This document shows positions 27,197 to 35,634 of a DNA stretch of 64,000 bases, one piece after another. Each line of letters starts with the position of its first letter. Position 1 is the stretch's first letter. The notes beneath the pieces were generated by a model. The model had not been told where the DNA came from. It searched no databases and was given only the letters and a program-made list of their open reading frames with translations. Source of the stretch: Actinomycetota bacterium. Lineage in GTDB: Bacteria; Actinomycetota; Actinomycetes; Mycobacteriales; Mycobacteriaceae. The stretch spans positions 62,001-126,000 of the forward strand of contig JAFDWN010000002.1 of the NCBI GenBank assembly GCA_018268465.1. The letters are read 5' to 3'. Made by a program: the position numbers and the translations under genes.

Positions 27197-27862
27197 ATGC
27201 TCATCCACCCCTGGGACGCCGCCCTCGACGCCACCGAATGGCAGGACTGGCTGGAAACCACCGACTCGTTCGGGATACTCGCGGTGGGCAACGTCGACCC
27301 GGCTCAGGCTCCGGTGCTGCTGCCGAGTCACTTCACCCGCGCCGGCGACGAACTGCTCATGCACCTGGCGCGCCCCAACCCGGTCTGGGCACACCTGGAG
27401 GCGGCCGCCGAGGTGCGGCTCGCGGTGATCGGCGACTACGCCTACATTCCGACGTACTGGCGGGCGAAAGCCGGCGGACCCGACGAGGACGGGGTGCCGA
27501 CCAGCTACTACTCCACGGTGCAATTCGTCTGCCGCCCAACCGTTGTCGATGACCCCGAGGGCAAGGCACAGATCCTCGCCGCCCAGCTGGCCGACTTCCA
27601 GCCGGAGGGACGCCACGCCGAGGTGGCCGTCGGCAAGGAGCCCTACGGTCGGATGTTGCCCGGTATCCGCGGCATTCGCCTGGCGGTGCTGCGCGTCGAG
27701 GCCAAGTTCAAATACGACGACGCCAACCCGGTCGACCACCGCCGCCGAGTCACCAGCCACCTCGAGGCACGCGATCGCGGGCTCGACAGCGGCGCCGCGG
27801 CCCAACAACGCCGTCGCCTCACCGCGATCGGGGATTGGCAGACCCATCGCGGCCGAGCCTGA
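27197..27862 (+). CDS. PaiB-like FMN-binding negative transcriptional regulator family protein
   Basis: A 221-residue split-barrel flavoprotein of the PaiB family. Typical motifs are LLPSHFTRAGDELLMHLARP, the central VIGDYAYIPTYW and the C-terminal GKEPYGRMLPGIRGIRLAVL. PaiB proteins were named as regulators in Bacillus, but most members are uncharacterised and may be FMN-dependent enzymes. ATG 27197 has a strong AAGGAGG ribosome-binding site 6 nt upstream. The 3' end overlaps the convergent hydratase gene by 44 bp. Confidence 0.88.
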   Translation: MLIHPWDAALDATEWQDWLETTDSFGILAVGNVDPAQAPVLLPSHFTRAGDELLMHLARPNPVWAHLEAAAEVRLAVIGDYAYIPTYWRAKAGGPDEDGVPTSYYSTVQFVCRPTVVDDPEGKAQILAAQLADFQPEGRHAEVAVGKEPYGRMLPGIRGIRLAVLRVEAKFKYDDANPVDHRRRVTSHLEARDRGLDSGAAAQQRRRLTAIGDWQTHRGRA

Positions 27863-29807
27863 TCGGCGGTTCCTGGCACACCCCTGTCCGGCTCAGGGTG
27901 TGCGCGAGCAGCCCGCCCGCGGCCAGGATGGCGCGCTCCGACGCCGTCAGCTCGATCCGGACGAGTATTCGGATGTCGTCGTCGATGACCACGACGAGCT
28001 CGTCGGTTCGGTCGTGCAGCGCCTGGCCAAGCCCCTGCAGCACCCACCGCTCCCCGACCTGCGCGATCCGGTCCGCAGGCAAAACCAGTGGCACAATGCC
28101 CGCAGCGATCAGGTTGCGTCGGTGAATACGGGCGTAGCTGCGGGCAGCGACGGCCCGCACGCCGAGAAATCCGGGAATGAGTGCGGCATGTTCCCGGGAC
28201 GAACCCTGCCCGTAATTGTCTCCGGCGACGATGATTCCACCACCCCAGTCGAGAGCGCGGTCGTGGAATCCCGGATCGATACGGGAGAACATGAACGGTG
28301 CGCACGCGGCGAGGTTGGACCACACCGACATGGCGATCACTCCGTCAGGTGCCATATCACCGGTGGAAATGTCGTCGCCGACCACCGCGAGCACGCGGGC
28401 GGACAGTGTCGTGGGTGGGGGCGGGAATTGTGGCGGCGGGACAAGATTGGGCCCTCGCTCGATCGCGACGGCGGCTCGTTCGGCCGGGGCGGGCGGTGCC
28501 ACGATCTGTCGGGCGTGGACGCGCGGATCGCTCAAGACGGGCGGTCGCGGCCGGACGCGCGGACGGCCGGTGGGGTCGGTGATGCGCCCGGCCAGCGCGC
28601 TGGCTGCAGCGGTCGACGGGCTGCACAGATAGACGCGGTCTTCCGCCGTCCCGCTGCGGCCCGGGAAGTTTCGATTGAACGTGCGCAGCGATGCGGCCCG
28701 CTGCAACGGGGCCTGACCGATGCCGACGCACGGCCCGCAGATCGGCTCGAGCATGCGCGCGCCGGCTTGCATGAGATCCTGGTACACCCCCGACCCGATC
28801 AACGTGTCGAGAATCTGCCGTGAGCCGGGAGTCACGGTCAGCTGAACGTCCGGGTGCACCTGCCGCCCGCGCAACGCCGCGGCGACCGTCGCAAGGTCCT
28901 CATAGGAACTGTTGACCGACGACCCGACGCAGACCTGCGAAACCGGTGTGTCCGGGAGGCCACTGACATCCACCACGTTGTCCGGTGAGAACGGCACGGC
29001 GACCATCGGAACCACACCGGCCAGGTCGATGCTCACGTACTCGTCGTAGCGGGCCCCGGGGTCGGCCTGCAGCGGCCGGAACACGTCCGATCGGTGTTGC
29101 TGGGCGAACCACTCCAGAGTCCGGTGGTCGGAGGGGAACACCGCCGTTGTGGCACCGGTCTCGACGATCATGTTGGCGATGGTGGCCCGGCCGGTGACCG
29201 ACAACGTTGCGACTCCCGGACCGAAAAACTCGAACGCCGCACCGCGGCCACCTCGAACACCGTAACGGCGCAGGATCTCCAAGACGACGTCCTTGGGTTC
29301 GACCGCCTCGCGCAGCGAACCGCGGAGTTCAACGCCGACCACTCGTGGACAACGCATTTCGACACCATGGCCGGCCATCGCCACGGCCACCTCCAGCCCA
29401 CCGGCGCCGACGGCGAACATGCCGGCCGCACCGGCGGTGGAGGTGTGGGAGTCGGCGCCCAGCAACAGTTCGCCCGGCCTGCTGAACCGCTCCAGATGGA
29501 CGTAATGCGAGATGCCGTGTCCTGCAGGCGAGTAGTGGAGTCCATACCGCGCGCAGAACGACTTCAGATAGCGATGGTCCTGCATGTTCTTGTCGTCGAT
29601 TTGCAGGACGTTGTGGTCGACATACAGGACGGCCAGCGGAACGTCTACGGCATCAACGTTCAACAGTTCGAACTGCATGGCGGTCATCGTCCCGGTGGCG
29701 TCCTCGATCAGCACCTGAGCAGGCCTGAGCCTGATGTCATCACCTATGCTCAGCGTTCCCTCGACGAGATGGGCGCGCAGTATCTTGTACGTCAGGTTGT
29801 CGGGCAT
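27819..29807 (-). CDS. Aconitase-superfamily hydratase (Aquifex-type/fused large and small domains)
   Basis: A 662-residue protein with an LeuC-like N-terminal half and a LeuD-like swivel domain at the C-terminus (SSREHAALIPGFLGVRAVAA). GADSHTSTAGAAGMFAVGAG and FNRNFPGRSG are family motifs. The ICGPCVGIG pair of cluster ligands is present, but the third ligand motif GSCTNS reads GSSVNSS, with a Cys three residues before the first Ser (QVCVGSS). It may still bind a [4Fe-4S] cluster in altered form. It ends the minus-strand trio with ribBA and a flavin reductase, 6 bp from ribBA, so it probably hydrates an unsaturated acid of the same pathway. The substrate is unknown. Confidence 0.85.
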   Translation of the reverse strand: MPDNLTYKILRAHLVEGTLSIGDDIRLRPAQVLIEDATGTMTAMQFELLNVDAVDVPLAVLYVDHNVLQIDDKNMQDHRYLKSFCARYGLHYSPAGHGISHYVHLERFSRPGELLLGADSHTSTAGAAGMFAVGAGGLEVAVAMAGHGVEMRCPRVVGVELRGSLREAVEPKDVVLEILRRYGVRGGRGAAFEFFGPGVATLSVTGRATIANMIVETGATTAVFPSDHRTLEWFAQQHRSDVFRPLQADPGARYDEYVSIDLAGVVPMVAVPFSPDNVVDVSGLPDTPVSQVCVGSSVNSSYEDLATVAAALRGRQVHPDVQLTVTPGSRQILDTLIGSGVYQDLMQAGARMLEPICGPCVGIGQAPLQRAASLRTFNRNFPGRSGTAEDRVYLCSPSTAAASALAGRITDPTGRPRVRPRPPVLSDPRVHARQIVAPPAPAERAAVAIERGPNLVPPPQFPPPPTTLSARVLAVVGDDISTGDMAPDGVIAMSVWSNLAACAPFMFSRIDPGFHDRALDWGGGIIVAGDNYGQGSSREHAALIPGFLGVRAVAARSYARIHRRNLIAAGIVPLVLPADRIAQVGERWVLQGLGQALHDRTDELVVVIDDDIRILVRIELTASERAILAAGGLLAHTLSRTGVCQEPPIRLGRDGSANPRSR

Positions 29808-29813
29808 GGCGTG

Positions 29814-31055
29814 TCACGACGCCGCGGTGGGTCGGGCGTCCAGGCCGTCGAGCAGGTGTCCCATTCGATCGCGTTTGGTCCGCAGGTACGCGATGTTGTC
29901 GCCGTTCACCGCGGCGGACGTGCCTATCCGCTCCACCGCCACACCGGCAGCGGATATCGCGGCGATCTTGGCGGGGTTGTTGGTGATCAACCGAATTCGA
30001 GTGATGTCGAGCCGCTGCAGAATGTCGGCGCACACCTGGTAGTCGCGGTTGTCGATCGGCAAGCCGAGATCGACGTTGGCATCCACCGTGTCGCGGCCGG
30101 CCTCCTGGAGCACGTAGGCGGCCAACTTGTGGCTCAGCCCTATTCCACGGCCTTCATGCCCCCGCAGATAGAGCAAGACCCCCGCACCCTCGGCGGCGAT
30201 GGCGGCCAACGCGGCGTCGAGCTGCGCGCCGCAGTCGCAACGCCTGGAGCCGATCACGTCGCCGGTCAGACATTCGCTGTGTACCCGCACCAGAACCCCG
30301 GCGGCGGTGGCCGAGGCGATCCGGACGTCGCCGTGGGTGAGTACCAGGTGCTCGACGCCGTGGTCTCCCACGTAGGTCCGCGCGGTGAATAGGCCATGGT
30401 CCGTTGGGATCGCCGCGGCGACACTGTAACCCTCTATCGCACAGGCGGATTCGCGTCGCCGATGGTCGACGAGTTCGGCGATGGTGACCATGGGAATCGA
30501 ATGCGTTGCGGCGAAATCGATGAGCGTCGGCCCGGACATCGGCACGCCCTCGTCATCGACCAACTCGGTGATCACGGCGACCTCGCGACACCCTGCCAGC
30601 CGCATCAGATCCACGGCCGCCTCGGTGTGGCCGTTGCGTTCCAGCGTGCCGCCGGGTCGAGCGCGCAGGGGGAACATGTGCCCCGGCCGTCGCAGATCAT
30701 CGGAGGTGGTTGCAGGTGAACTCAGGGCGCGCACGGTGGCCGCCCGGTCTGCTGACGAAATGCCGGTTCCGGTGCCGACCGCGTCGACCGAGACGGTGAA
30801 GGCGGTGTGATGACTGTCGGTGTTGTGCTGAACCATCATCGGAAGGGCGAGCACGTCGGCGATCGCGTCCGACATCGGCGTGCACACGATGCCGCTGCCA
30901 TGTCGCAACATGAAGGCCATGTCACCGTCGGTGACGAACTCGGCGGCCATGATGAGGTCACCTTCGTTCTCGCGTTCCGCATCGTCGGCCACCAGCACCA
31001 TCCGGCCGTGCGCAATAGCCGTCACGGCGGCGCCGACTCGATCGAGATCGGTCAT
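29814..31055 (-). CDS. ribBA: Bifunctional 3,4-dihydroxy-2-butanone-4-phosphate synthase / GTP cyclohydrolase II
   Basis: Residues about 1-200 are the RibB domain (DDAERENEGDLIMAAEF, GTGISSADRAATVRAL, HTEAAVDLMRLAG) and 205-413 the RibA domain (zinc site HSECLTGDVIGSRRCDCG, then LRGHEGRGIGL and DNRDYQVCADIL). Both halves look catalytically intact, supplying the two committed substrates of riboflavin synthesis. Actinobacteria normally carry a ribBA within a riboflavin operon; this copy is instead between a flavin reductase and a hydratase in a catabolic cluster. It is therefore probably an extra copy that raises flavin supply for the neighbouring monooxygenase, which is an inference. Confidence 0.93.
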   Translation of the reverse strand: MTDLDRVGAAVTAIAHGRMVLVADDAERENEGDLIMAAEFVTDGDMAFMLRHGSGIVCTPMSDAIADVLALPMMVQHNTDSHHTAFTVSVDAVGTGTGISSADRAATVRALSSPATTSDDLRRPGHMFPLRARPGGTLERNGHTEAAVDLMRLAGCREVAVITELVDDEGVPMSGPTLIDFAATHSIPMVTIAELVDHRRRESACAIEGYSVAAAIPTDHGLFTARTYVGDHGVEHLVLTHGDVRIASATAAGVLVRVHSECLTGDVIGSRRCDCGAQLDAALAAIAAEGAGVLLYLRGHEGRGIGLSHKLAAYVLQEAGRDTVDANVDLGLPIDNRDYQVCADILQRLDITRIRLITNNPAKIAAISAAGVAVERIGTSAAVNGDNIAYLRTKRDRMGHLLDGLDARPTAAS

Positions 31056-31064
31056 GGTCCTGCC

Positions 31065-31580
31065 TTACCGAGTAGGGAGGTGGTTGGGATGCGGCACCGG
31101 AAGGTGATAGGCACCGCGGTAATACAGCAGGGCGTCCTTGGTGTGGTCGCCGTGCAGACCCAGGACCCGGGCCGCGACGATGGTGTGATCGCCGCCGTCG
31201 TACTCCGCCCACACCCGGCACTCGGCCCATGCGACCGCACCCTCGAGAATGGGCGCACCGAATGTGCCTGGTGCCCAACGGACACCGCTGAATTTGTCGG
31301 TACCTGACCTGGCGAACTGGCGGCTCAGCCCGTCGTTGTCGGCACCCAGTACGTTGATCGCGAACGAACCCCCGGCGCGGATCTGTGGCCAGGTCGTCGA
31401 TGTCCGCGCCGGGCTGAAGCTGACGAGCGGCGGATCCAGGGAGAGCGAGCTGAAGGACTGGCAGGTGAATCCGACGGGCCTGCCGTCCCCGGCGTTCGCG
31501 GTGATCACCGTGATCCCGGAGCAGAAGTGTCCGAGGACCTGGCGCATGGCGTGGGCGCTCAGATCTGGTCCGATTTTCAT
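31065..31580 (-). CDS. Flavin reductase (HpaC/NADH:FMN oxidoreductase family)
   Basis: A 171-residue split-barrel flavin reductase. Family features are the FCSGITVITANAGDGRPVGF strand-turn, the QSFSSLSLDPPLVSFSPAR flavin-binding segment, and the C-terminal YYRGAYHLPVPHPNHLPTR. Such enzymes deliver reduced FMN or FAD to a separate monooxygenase, here very likely the luciferase-like enzyme at 33348-34508. It is the first gene of the minus-strand unit, starting at ATG 31580 next to the shared operator region, and is followed by ribBA after 9 bp. Confidence 0.92.
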   Translation of the reverse strand: MKIGPDLSAHAMRQVLGHFCSGITVITANAGDGRPVGFTCQSFSSLSLDPPLVSFSPARTSTTWPQIRAGGSFAINVLGADNDGLSRQFARSGTDKFSGVRWAPGTFGAPILEGAVAWAECRVWAEYDGGDHTIVAARVLGLHGDHTKDALLYYRGAYHLPVPHPNHLPTR

Positions 31581-31643
31581 GACGTTTCCTCTCCGCCGGA
31601 CGTGGATGTGGCGGCAACACTAGGACGGCGGTGACGGTGGCCA

Positions 31644-31728
31644 CTATCCGCCGACGGCGGGCAATTATCCGTTGAGTGAATCGACGGCCGGCCGCACTCA
31701 ACGGATAGCGAGGTGCACACAACGGATA
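31644..31728. promoter_or_regulatory. Candidate AraC-type operator array in the divergent promoter
   Basis: TATCCGTTGAGTG (31666-31678) and CACTCAACGGATA (31695-31707) form a perfect 13-bp inverted repeat. A further CAACGGATA lies at 31720-31728, exactly 21 bp (two helical turns) from the copy at 31699-31707, and a partial CTATCCG at 31644-31650. The spacing suits an AraC-family dimer, and the AraC gene at 34592 is the obvious candidate. The array could control both the reductase and the aldehyde dehydrogenase transcripts. Confidence 0.65.
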
Positions 31729-31804
31729 TTCGCCGGGCTCAACGTGGCCATAGGGTCGGAGACGCAATGACCTCCATCACGTTTGCCACCAAGGAGTGAC
31801 GCAG

Positions 31805-33322
31805 ATGACCACCGCACCACAGTCGATCGAGACGGCCCCCGACACCGGCACCGATCTGCAGACCTTCCAGATGTTCATCGCCGGCGAGTTCGTCGACGCC
31901 CGGTCCGGCGCCACCTTCGACAGCGAGAACCCCTACCTGGGCCGACCGTGGGCGCGAATCCCGGACGGGTCGGTCGCCGACGTCGACCTCGCCGTTGCCG
32001 GCGCCCGCGCGGCGTTCGAGGGTGACTGGGGCGCCACGGACGGCTTCGCGCGAGCGCGGCTTCTCCGGCGACTCGGCGATCTGATCGCCCAGAACGCCGA
32101 AAGCTTGGCACGCCTGGAAGTCCAGGATTCGGGCAAGCTCTACCGGGAGATGCTCGGCCAGCTGCAGTATCTGCCCGAGTTCTACTACTACTATGCGGGT
32201 CTGGCCGACAAGCTCGAAGGTCGTTGCATACCGTCGGACAAGCCGAACTACTTCGTCTACACCCGACGAGAACCGGTCGGGGTTGTCGCCGCGATCACGC
32301 CTTGGAACTCGCCGCTGCTGCTGTTGACGATGAAGCTCGCGGTCGGCCTGGCAGCGGGGTGCACCTTTGTGGTCAAGCCCTCCGAACACTCGTCCGCCTC
32401 GACATTGGCGCTGGCACAACTCATTGACCAAGCCGGCTTCCCCGCGGGCACGGTCAACGTCGTCTCCGGGCTCAGCCGCGAGGTCGGCGCGTACCTGGCG
32501 GGCCACCGCGGCATTGACAAGGTGGCATTCACCGGTTCGACGGCAACCGGGCGGGCGGTGGCCAAGGCCGCCGCGGAGAATGTCAACAAGGTGACGCTGG
32601 AGCTGGGGGGCAAGTCGCCGCAGATCGTGTTCGCCGACGCCGACCTCGCCGCCGCCGCGAACGGTCTGATCGCAGGCGTGTTCGCCGCCACTGGCCAAAC
32701 CTGCATGGCCGGATCGCGTCTCATCGTGCACGAGGATGTCCATGACGAGTTGATCAATCTGCTCGTCGAACGGGTCCGCCAGATCAAACTCGGCGATCCC
32801 ACCGCCGCCGACACCGAGATGGGTCCGGTCGCAAACCGGCCGCAGTACGACAAGGTGCTGCACTACCTGCGCACGGCCGTCGCCGAGGGAGCCACCGTGG
32901 CTACCGGCGGTGTTCCCAGCGAGGAGCTGGGTGGTCTGTTCGTCGAGCCCACCGTGTTCACCGGCGTCACTCCGGACATGACGGTCGTCCGCGAGGAGGT
33001 GTTCGGTCCGGTGCTGGCAGCGTACCGGTTCAGCACCGAGGAGGAGGCGCTGCGGCTGGCGAACGACACACCGTTCGGTTTGGCGGGCTCGGTGTGGACC
33101 AAGGATGTGCACCGCGCCCACCGGGTGGCCGCCAAACTGCGTGCCGGATCCGTCTGGGTCAACGCGTACCGCGTGATCGGGCCCAACGTTCCGTTCGGCG
33201 GATTCGGTGCCAGCGGTATCGGCCGCGAGAACGGCATCGACGCCGTCAACGAGTACACCGAATCCAAATCCGTCTGGGTCGAGCTCAGTGGCGACACTCG
33301 CGACCCGTTCAAGCTCGGCTAG
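31805..33322 (+). CDS. NAD(P)-dependent aldehyde dehydrogenase
   Basis: A 505-residue aldehyde dehydrogenase of the broad hydroxymuconic-semialdehyde/betaine-aldehyde group. The catalytic Glu is in LELGGKSPQ and the nucleophile in GQTCMAGSR; the cofactor-site segments AAITPWNSPLLL and VAFTGSTATGRAVAKA are intact. It would oxidise the aldehyde produced after oxygenation by the neighbouring monooxygenase. ATG 31805 is chosen because AAGGAG lies 8 nt upstream; a GTG at 31796 sits inside that site. The monooxygenase gene follows after 25 bp on the same strand. Confidence 0.93.
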   Translation: MTTAPQSIETAPDTGTDLQTFQMFIAGEFVDARSGATFDSENPYLGRPWARIPDGSVADVDLAVAGARAAFEGDWGATDGFARARLLRRLGDLIAQNAESLARLEVQDSGKLYREMLGQLQYLPEFYYYYAGLADKLEGRCIPSDKPNYFVYTRREPVGVVAAITPWNSPLLLLTMKLAVGLAAGCTFVVKPSEHSSASTLALAQLIDQAGFPAGTVNVVSGLSREVGAYLAGHRGIDKVAFTGSTATGRAVAKAAAENVNKVTLELGGKSPQIVFADADLAAAANGLIAGVFAATGQTCMAGSRLIVHEDVHDELINLLVERVRQIKLGDPTAADTEMGPVANRPQYDKVLHYLRTAVAEGATVATGGVPSEELGGLFVEPTVFTGVTPDMTVVREEVFGPVLAAYRFSTEEEALRLANDTPFGLAGSVWTKDVHRAHRVAAKLRAGSVWVNAYRVIGPNVPFGGFGASGIGRENGIDAVNEYTESKSVWVELSGDTRDPFKLG

Positions 33323-33347
33323 CACACCATCAACAGAGGAGCGACCC

Positions 33348-34508
33348 ATGACCGCAATCGAATTCGCGCCGACCGCACCGCGTCCTGCCGCCGAGACCGC
33401 ACCCCTGGCTGACCGCACGGGCACCAACCCCATGTTCAACGACCAAAAGATGAAGCTGGGCCTGTTCGGCACCAACTGTTCGCACGGCCTTATCATTTCG
33501 CACGCTCCAACCAGTTACGAGGTGACCTGGCAGCACACCCTCGACATCGCCAAACGCGCCGATGCACTTGGCTTGGAGGCGCTGGTACCCGTCGCTCGAT
33601 GGAAGGGCTTTGGCGGCACCACGAACTTCAACGGCAACTGCTTCGAAACCTATTCGTGGGCAGCGGGTTTGGCACAGGCAACCGAACACATCGCAGTCTT
33701 TGCGACATCGCACCTGCCGACGATTCATCCCATTCTGGCCGCGAAGGCCGCCACCACCATCGATCACATCTCCGGTGGACGATTCGGCCTGAACCTCGTG
33801 ATGGGTTGGGTGACACCGGAGATGGAGATGTTCGGTGGCGTTCAGCGCCAACACGACGACCGGTACGCGTTCGGCCAGGAGTGGATGGACTACGTCAACA
33901 AGCTGTGGAGCGAGCCGGCGTCGTTCGGCTTCCACGGCAACTACTTTCACGGTGACGACGTGGAGTCCTACCCCAAGCCGCACCAGGCCCCCAGACCCGC
34001 ACTCATCAACGCCGGCAATTCCAAGAGCGGAGTGGACTTCTCGGCGCGCAACGTCGATTTCAACTTCGCCTCGCTGGACACGCTGGAAAACATCAAGGCC
34101 TACACCACCGCTTTGGTCGAGAAAGCCCGTACCGAGTATCAGCGAGAAATCACACCGATGACCTACGGGCTGGTTGTCTGCCGCGACACCGAGAAGGAGG
34201 CGAAGGCCGACTTCCAGCGCGTCATCGACGACGGCGACCGCGGCGCGGCCGGCAACGTCCTGAAGATGGCGACATCGGGTGCCAGCCAATCGTTCGACCA
34301 TGCAATGCGATTCCAGGAGCGGTTCATCGCGGGGTGGGGTGGATACCCGATCGTCGGCACGCCCGAACAGTGTGTCGACCATTTCGCCGACCTTCACAAC
34401 GCCGGAATGCACGGGATGCTCATGGGGATGATCGACTACCACGAGGAGATGCCCAACTTCGCGGACGCCGTCATGCCGCTGCTGAAAGAAGCGGGACTTC
34501 GCCACTGA
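33348..34508 (+). CDS. Luciferase-like flavin monooxygenase (RutA/SfnG-type)
   Basis: A 386-residue LLM-class flavin enzyme. The segments WKGFGGTTNFNGNCFETYSW, HPILAAKAATTIDHISGGRF and NLVMGWVTPEMEMFGG resemble the group that includes RutA (uracil ring-opening) and SfnG (dimethyl sulfone monooxygenase); similar enzymes open pyridine rings. The GRFGLNLVMGW motif with FMN-type pocket, and the adjacent flavin reductase, indicate a two-component FMNH2/O2 system rather than an F420 enzyme. ATG 33348 has AGAGGAG 7 nt upstream. The substrate is unknown, but an N-heterocycle or a C-S compound is a reasonable guess. Confidence 0.88.
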   Translation: MTAIEFAPTAPRPAAETAPLADRTGTNPMFNDQKMKLGLFGTNCSHGLIISHAPTSYEVTWQHTLDIAKRADALGLEALVPVARWKGFGGTTNFNGNCFETYSWAAGLAQATEHIAVFATSHLPTIHPILAAKAATTIDHISGGRFGLNLVMGWVTPEMEMFGGVQRQHDDRYAFGQEWMDYVNKLWSEPASFGFHGNYFHGDDVESYPKPHQAPRPALINAGNSKSGVDFSARNVDFNFASLDTLENIKAYTTALVEKARTEYQREITPMTYGLVVCRDTEKEAKADFQRVIDDGDRGAAGNVLKMATSGASQSFDHAMRFQERFIAGWGGYPIVGTPEQCVDHFADLHNAGMHGMLMGMIDYHEEMPNFADAVMPLLKEAGLRH

Positions 34509-34520
34509 CGGCCCGCGCCC

Positions 34521-34560
34521 GGCGGCGGATCGCAGCCGAAACGGCTGCAATCCCCCGCCG
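34521..34560 (+). terminator. Strong stem-loop between monooxygenase and AraC genes
   Basis: GCAGCCG (34532-34538), loop AAA, and CGGCTGC (34542-34548) form a perfect inner stem. An outer GGCGG/CCGCC pairing (34521-34528 with 34553-34560) can extend it. There is no T-run, as is usual for mycobacteria. It could end the aldehyde dehydrogenase-monooxygenase transcript or reduce read-through into the regulator. Confidence 0.5.
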
Positions 34561-34591
34561 GACCAGGCCATACTGGGCGCGGAGCAATGGG

Positions 34592-35584
34592 ATGAGTGAC
34601 GCGGACAAACCTCTCAACAGTTTCCAGATCCTGCGCACGACTGACCTGGACGAGGCCCGCCAGGCCGTCGCCGAGGTCTACCTCGAACATCATCTGGACT
34701 CGGCGCAGCCCGACCGACTCAACATGACGCTCAATGCGATCGAGGAGCGTCTCTTCACTGCCGGCTTCCTGGCATACGGGGCGGACACCACCTTGCACAT
34801 GCCGCCGACCGAGATCAACTACCACGTCAATCTGACCACGACGGGCACCACCAACGCCCTTCGCAGCGACGGCACAAAAGCCTGCACCCAAGCGCGTCGC
34901 AGCGGATTGATTCTCCATCCTGAGCACGCCACCACCGTCGACTGGGCCCCCGACGCGGAACAGCTCATCTTGAAAGTCCCTCGAACCAGCCTCGAATCAC
35001 ATCTGTCAGACCTCTTGGGGAAGCAGGTCAAACGCGTGATCGAATTCGGTTTTCACCTCGACCTCTCCACTCCGGCAGGCTCCAGCCTGTTGGCGTCCGT
35101 CGAGTTCTTCATGCGCGAGCTCGATCGGCCGGGCGGGATCGCCGAAATGCCGTTGGCACGCGATCAGTTGGAGTCGTTCATCATGAGCCAACTACTGGTC
35201 GCCGGAGACCATCCCTACCGCGACGAGCTGATGGCACCGAGCGAGAACGTGAAGCTGGGCCGTCTGCGGCCGGTCATCGACTTCATCGAGATGAACGCCG
35301 ACGAGCCGCTGACGCCAAACGAATTGGCTCGTGCCGGCAACATGTCTGTGCGCACCCTGCACGCCTCGTTCCAGCGGTGCTTCGGCGTGTCGCCGATGGC
35401 CTACGTCCGCAGAATCCGCCTGGAGCACGTCCGCGCCGAGTTGGTCTCCAGCCGCGATCCGCACCTGCAAGTCACCGAGGTGGCCGGCCGGTGGGGCTTC
35501 TTCCACCTCGGGCGATTCGCCAAGCAGTACCGGGACCGGTATGGCGAGTCGCCGTCCGAAACCCTACGGCGACCAGCTCGGTGA
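34592..35584 (+). CDS. AraC-family transcriptional regulator
   Basis: A 330-residue regulator with an N-terminal ligand-sensing domain of the AraC_binding_2 type and a C-terminal double HTH: PNELARAGNMSVRTLHASFQ is helix-turn-helix 1 and VTEVAGRWGFFHLGRFAKQY is the signature second motif with YGESPSETLRR after it. It lies at the end of the catabolic cluster, in the same direction as the aldehyde dehydrogenase. It likely binds the array at 31644-31728 and activates both arms in response to the substrate. ATG 34592 is preceded by GGAG at 34581-34584. Confidence 0.9.
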   Translation: MSDADKPLNSFQILRTTDLDEARQAVAEVYLEHHLDSAQPDRLNMTLNAIEERLFTAGFLAYGADTTLHMPPTEINYHVNLTTTGTTNALRSDGTKACTQARRSGLILHPEHATTVDWAPDAEQLILKVPRTSLESHLSDLLGKQVKRVIEFGFHLDLSTPAGSSLLASVEFFMRELDRPGGIAEMPLARDQLESFIMSQLLVAGDHPYRDELMAPSENVKLGRLRPVIDFIEMNADEPLTPNELARAGNMSVRTLHASFQRCFGVSPMAYVRRIRLEHVRAELVSSRDPHLQVTEVAGRWGFFHLGRFAKQYRDRYGESPSETLRRPAR

Positions 35585-35634
35585 GGGGCGGTACCCGGGC
35601 GGCGCTATCGCAGCTCCCGGAGATCGTCCCGAAT

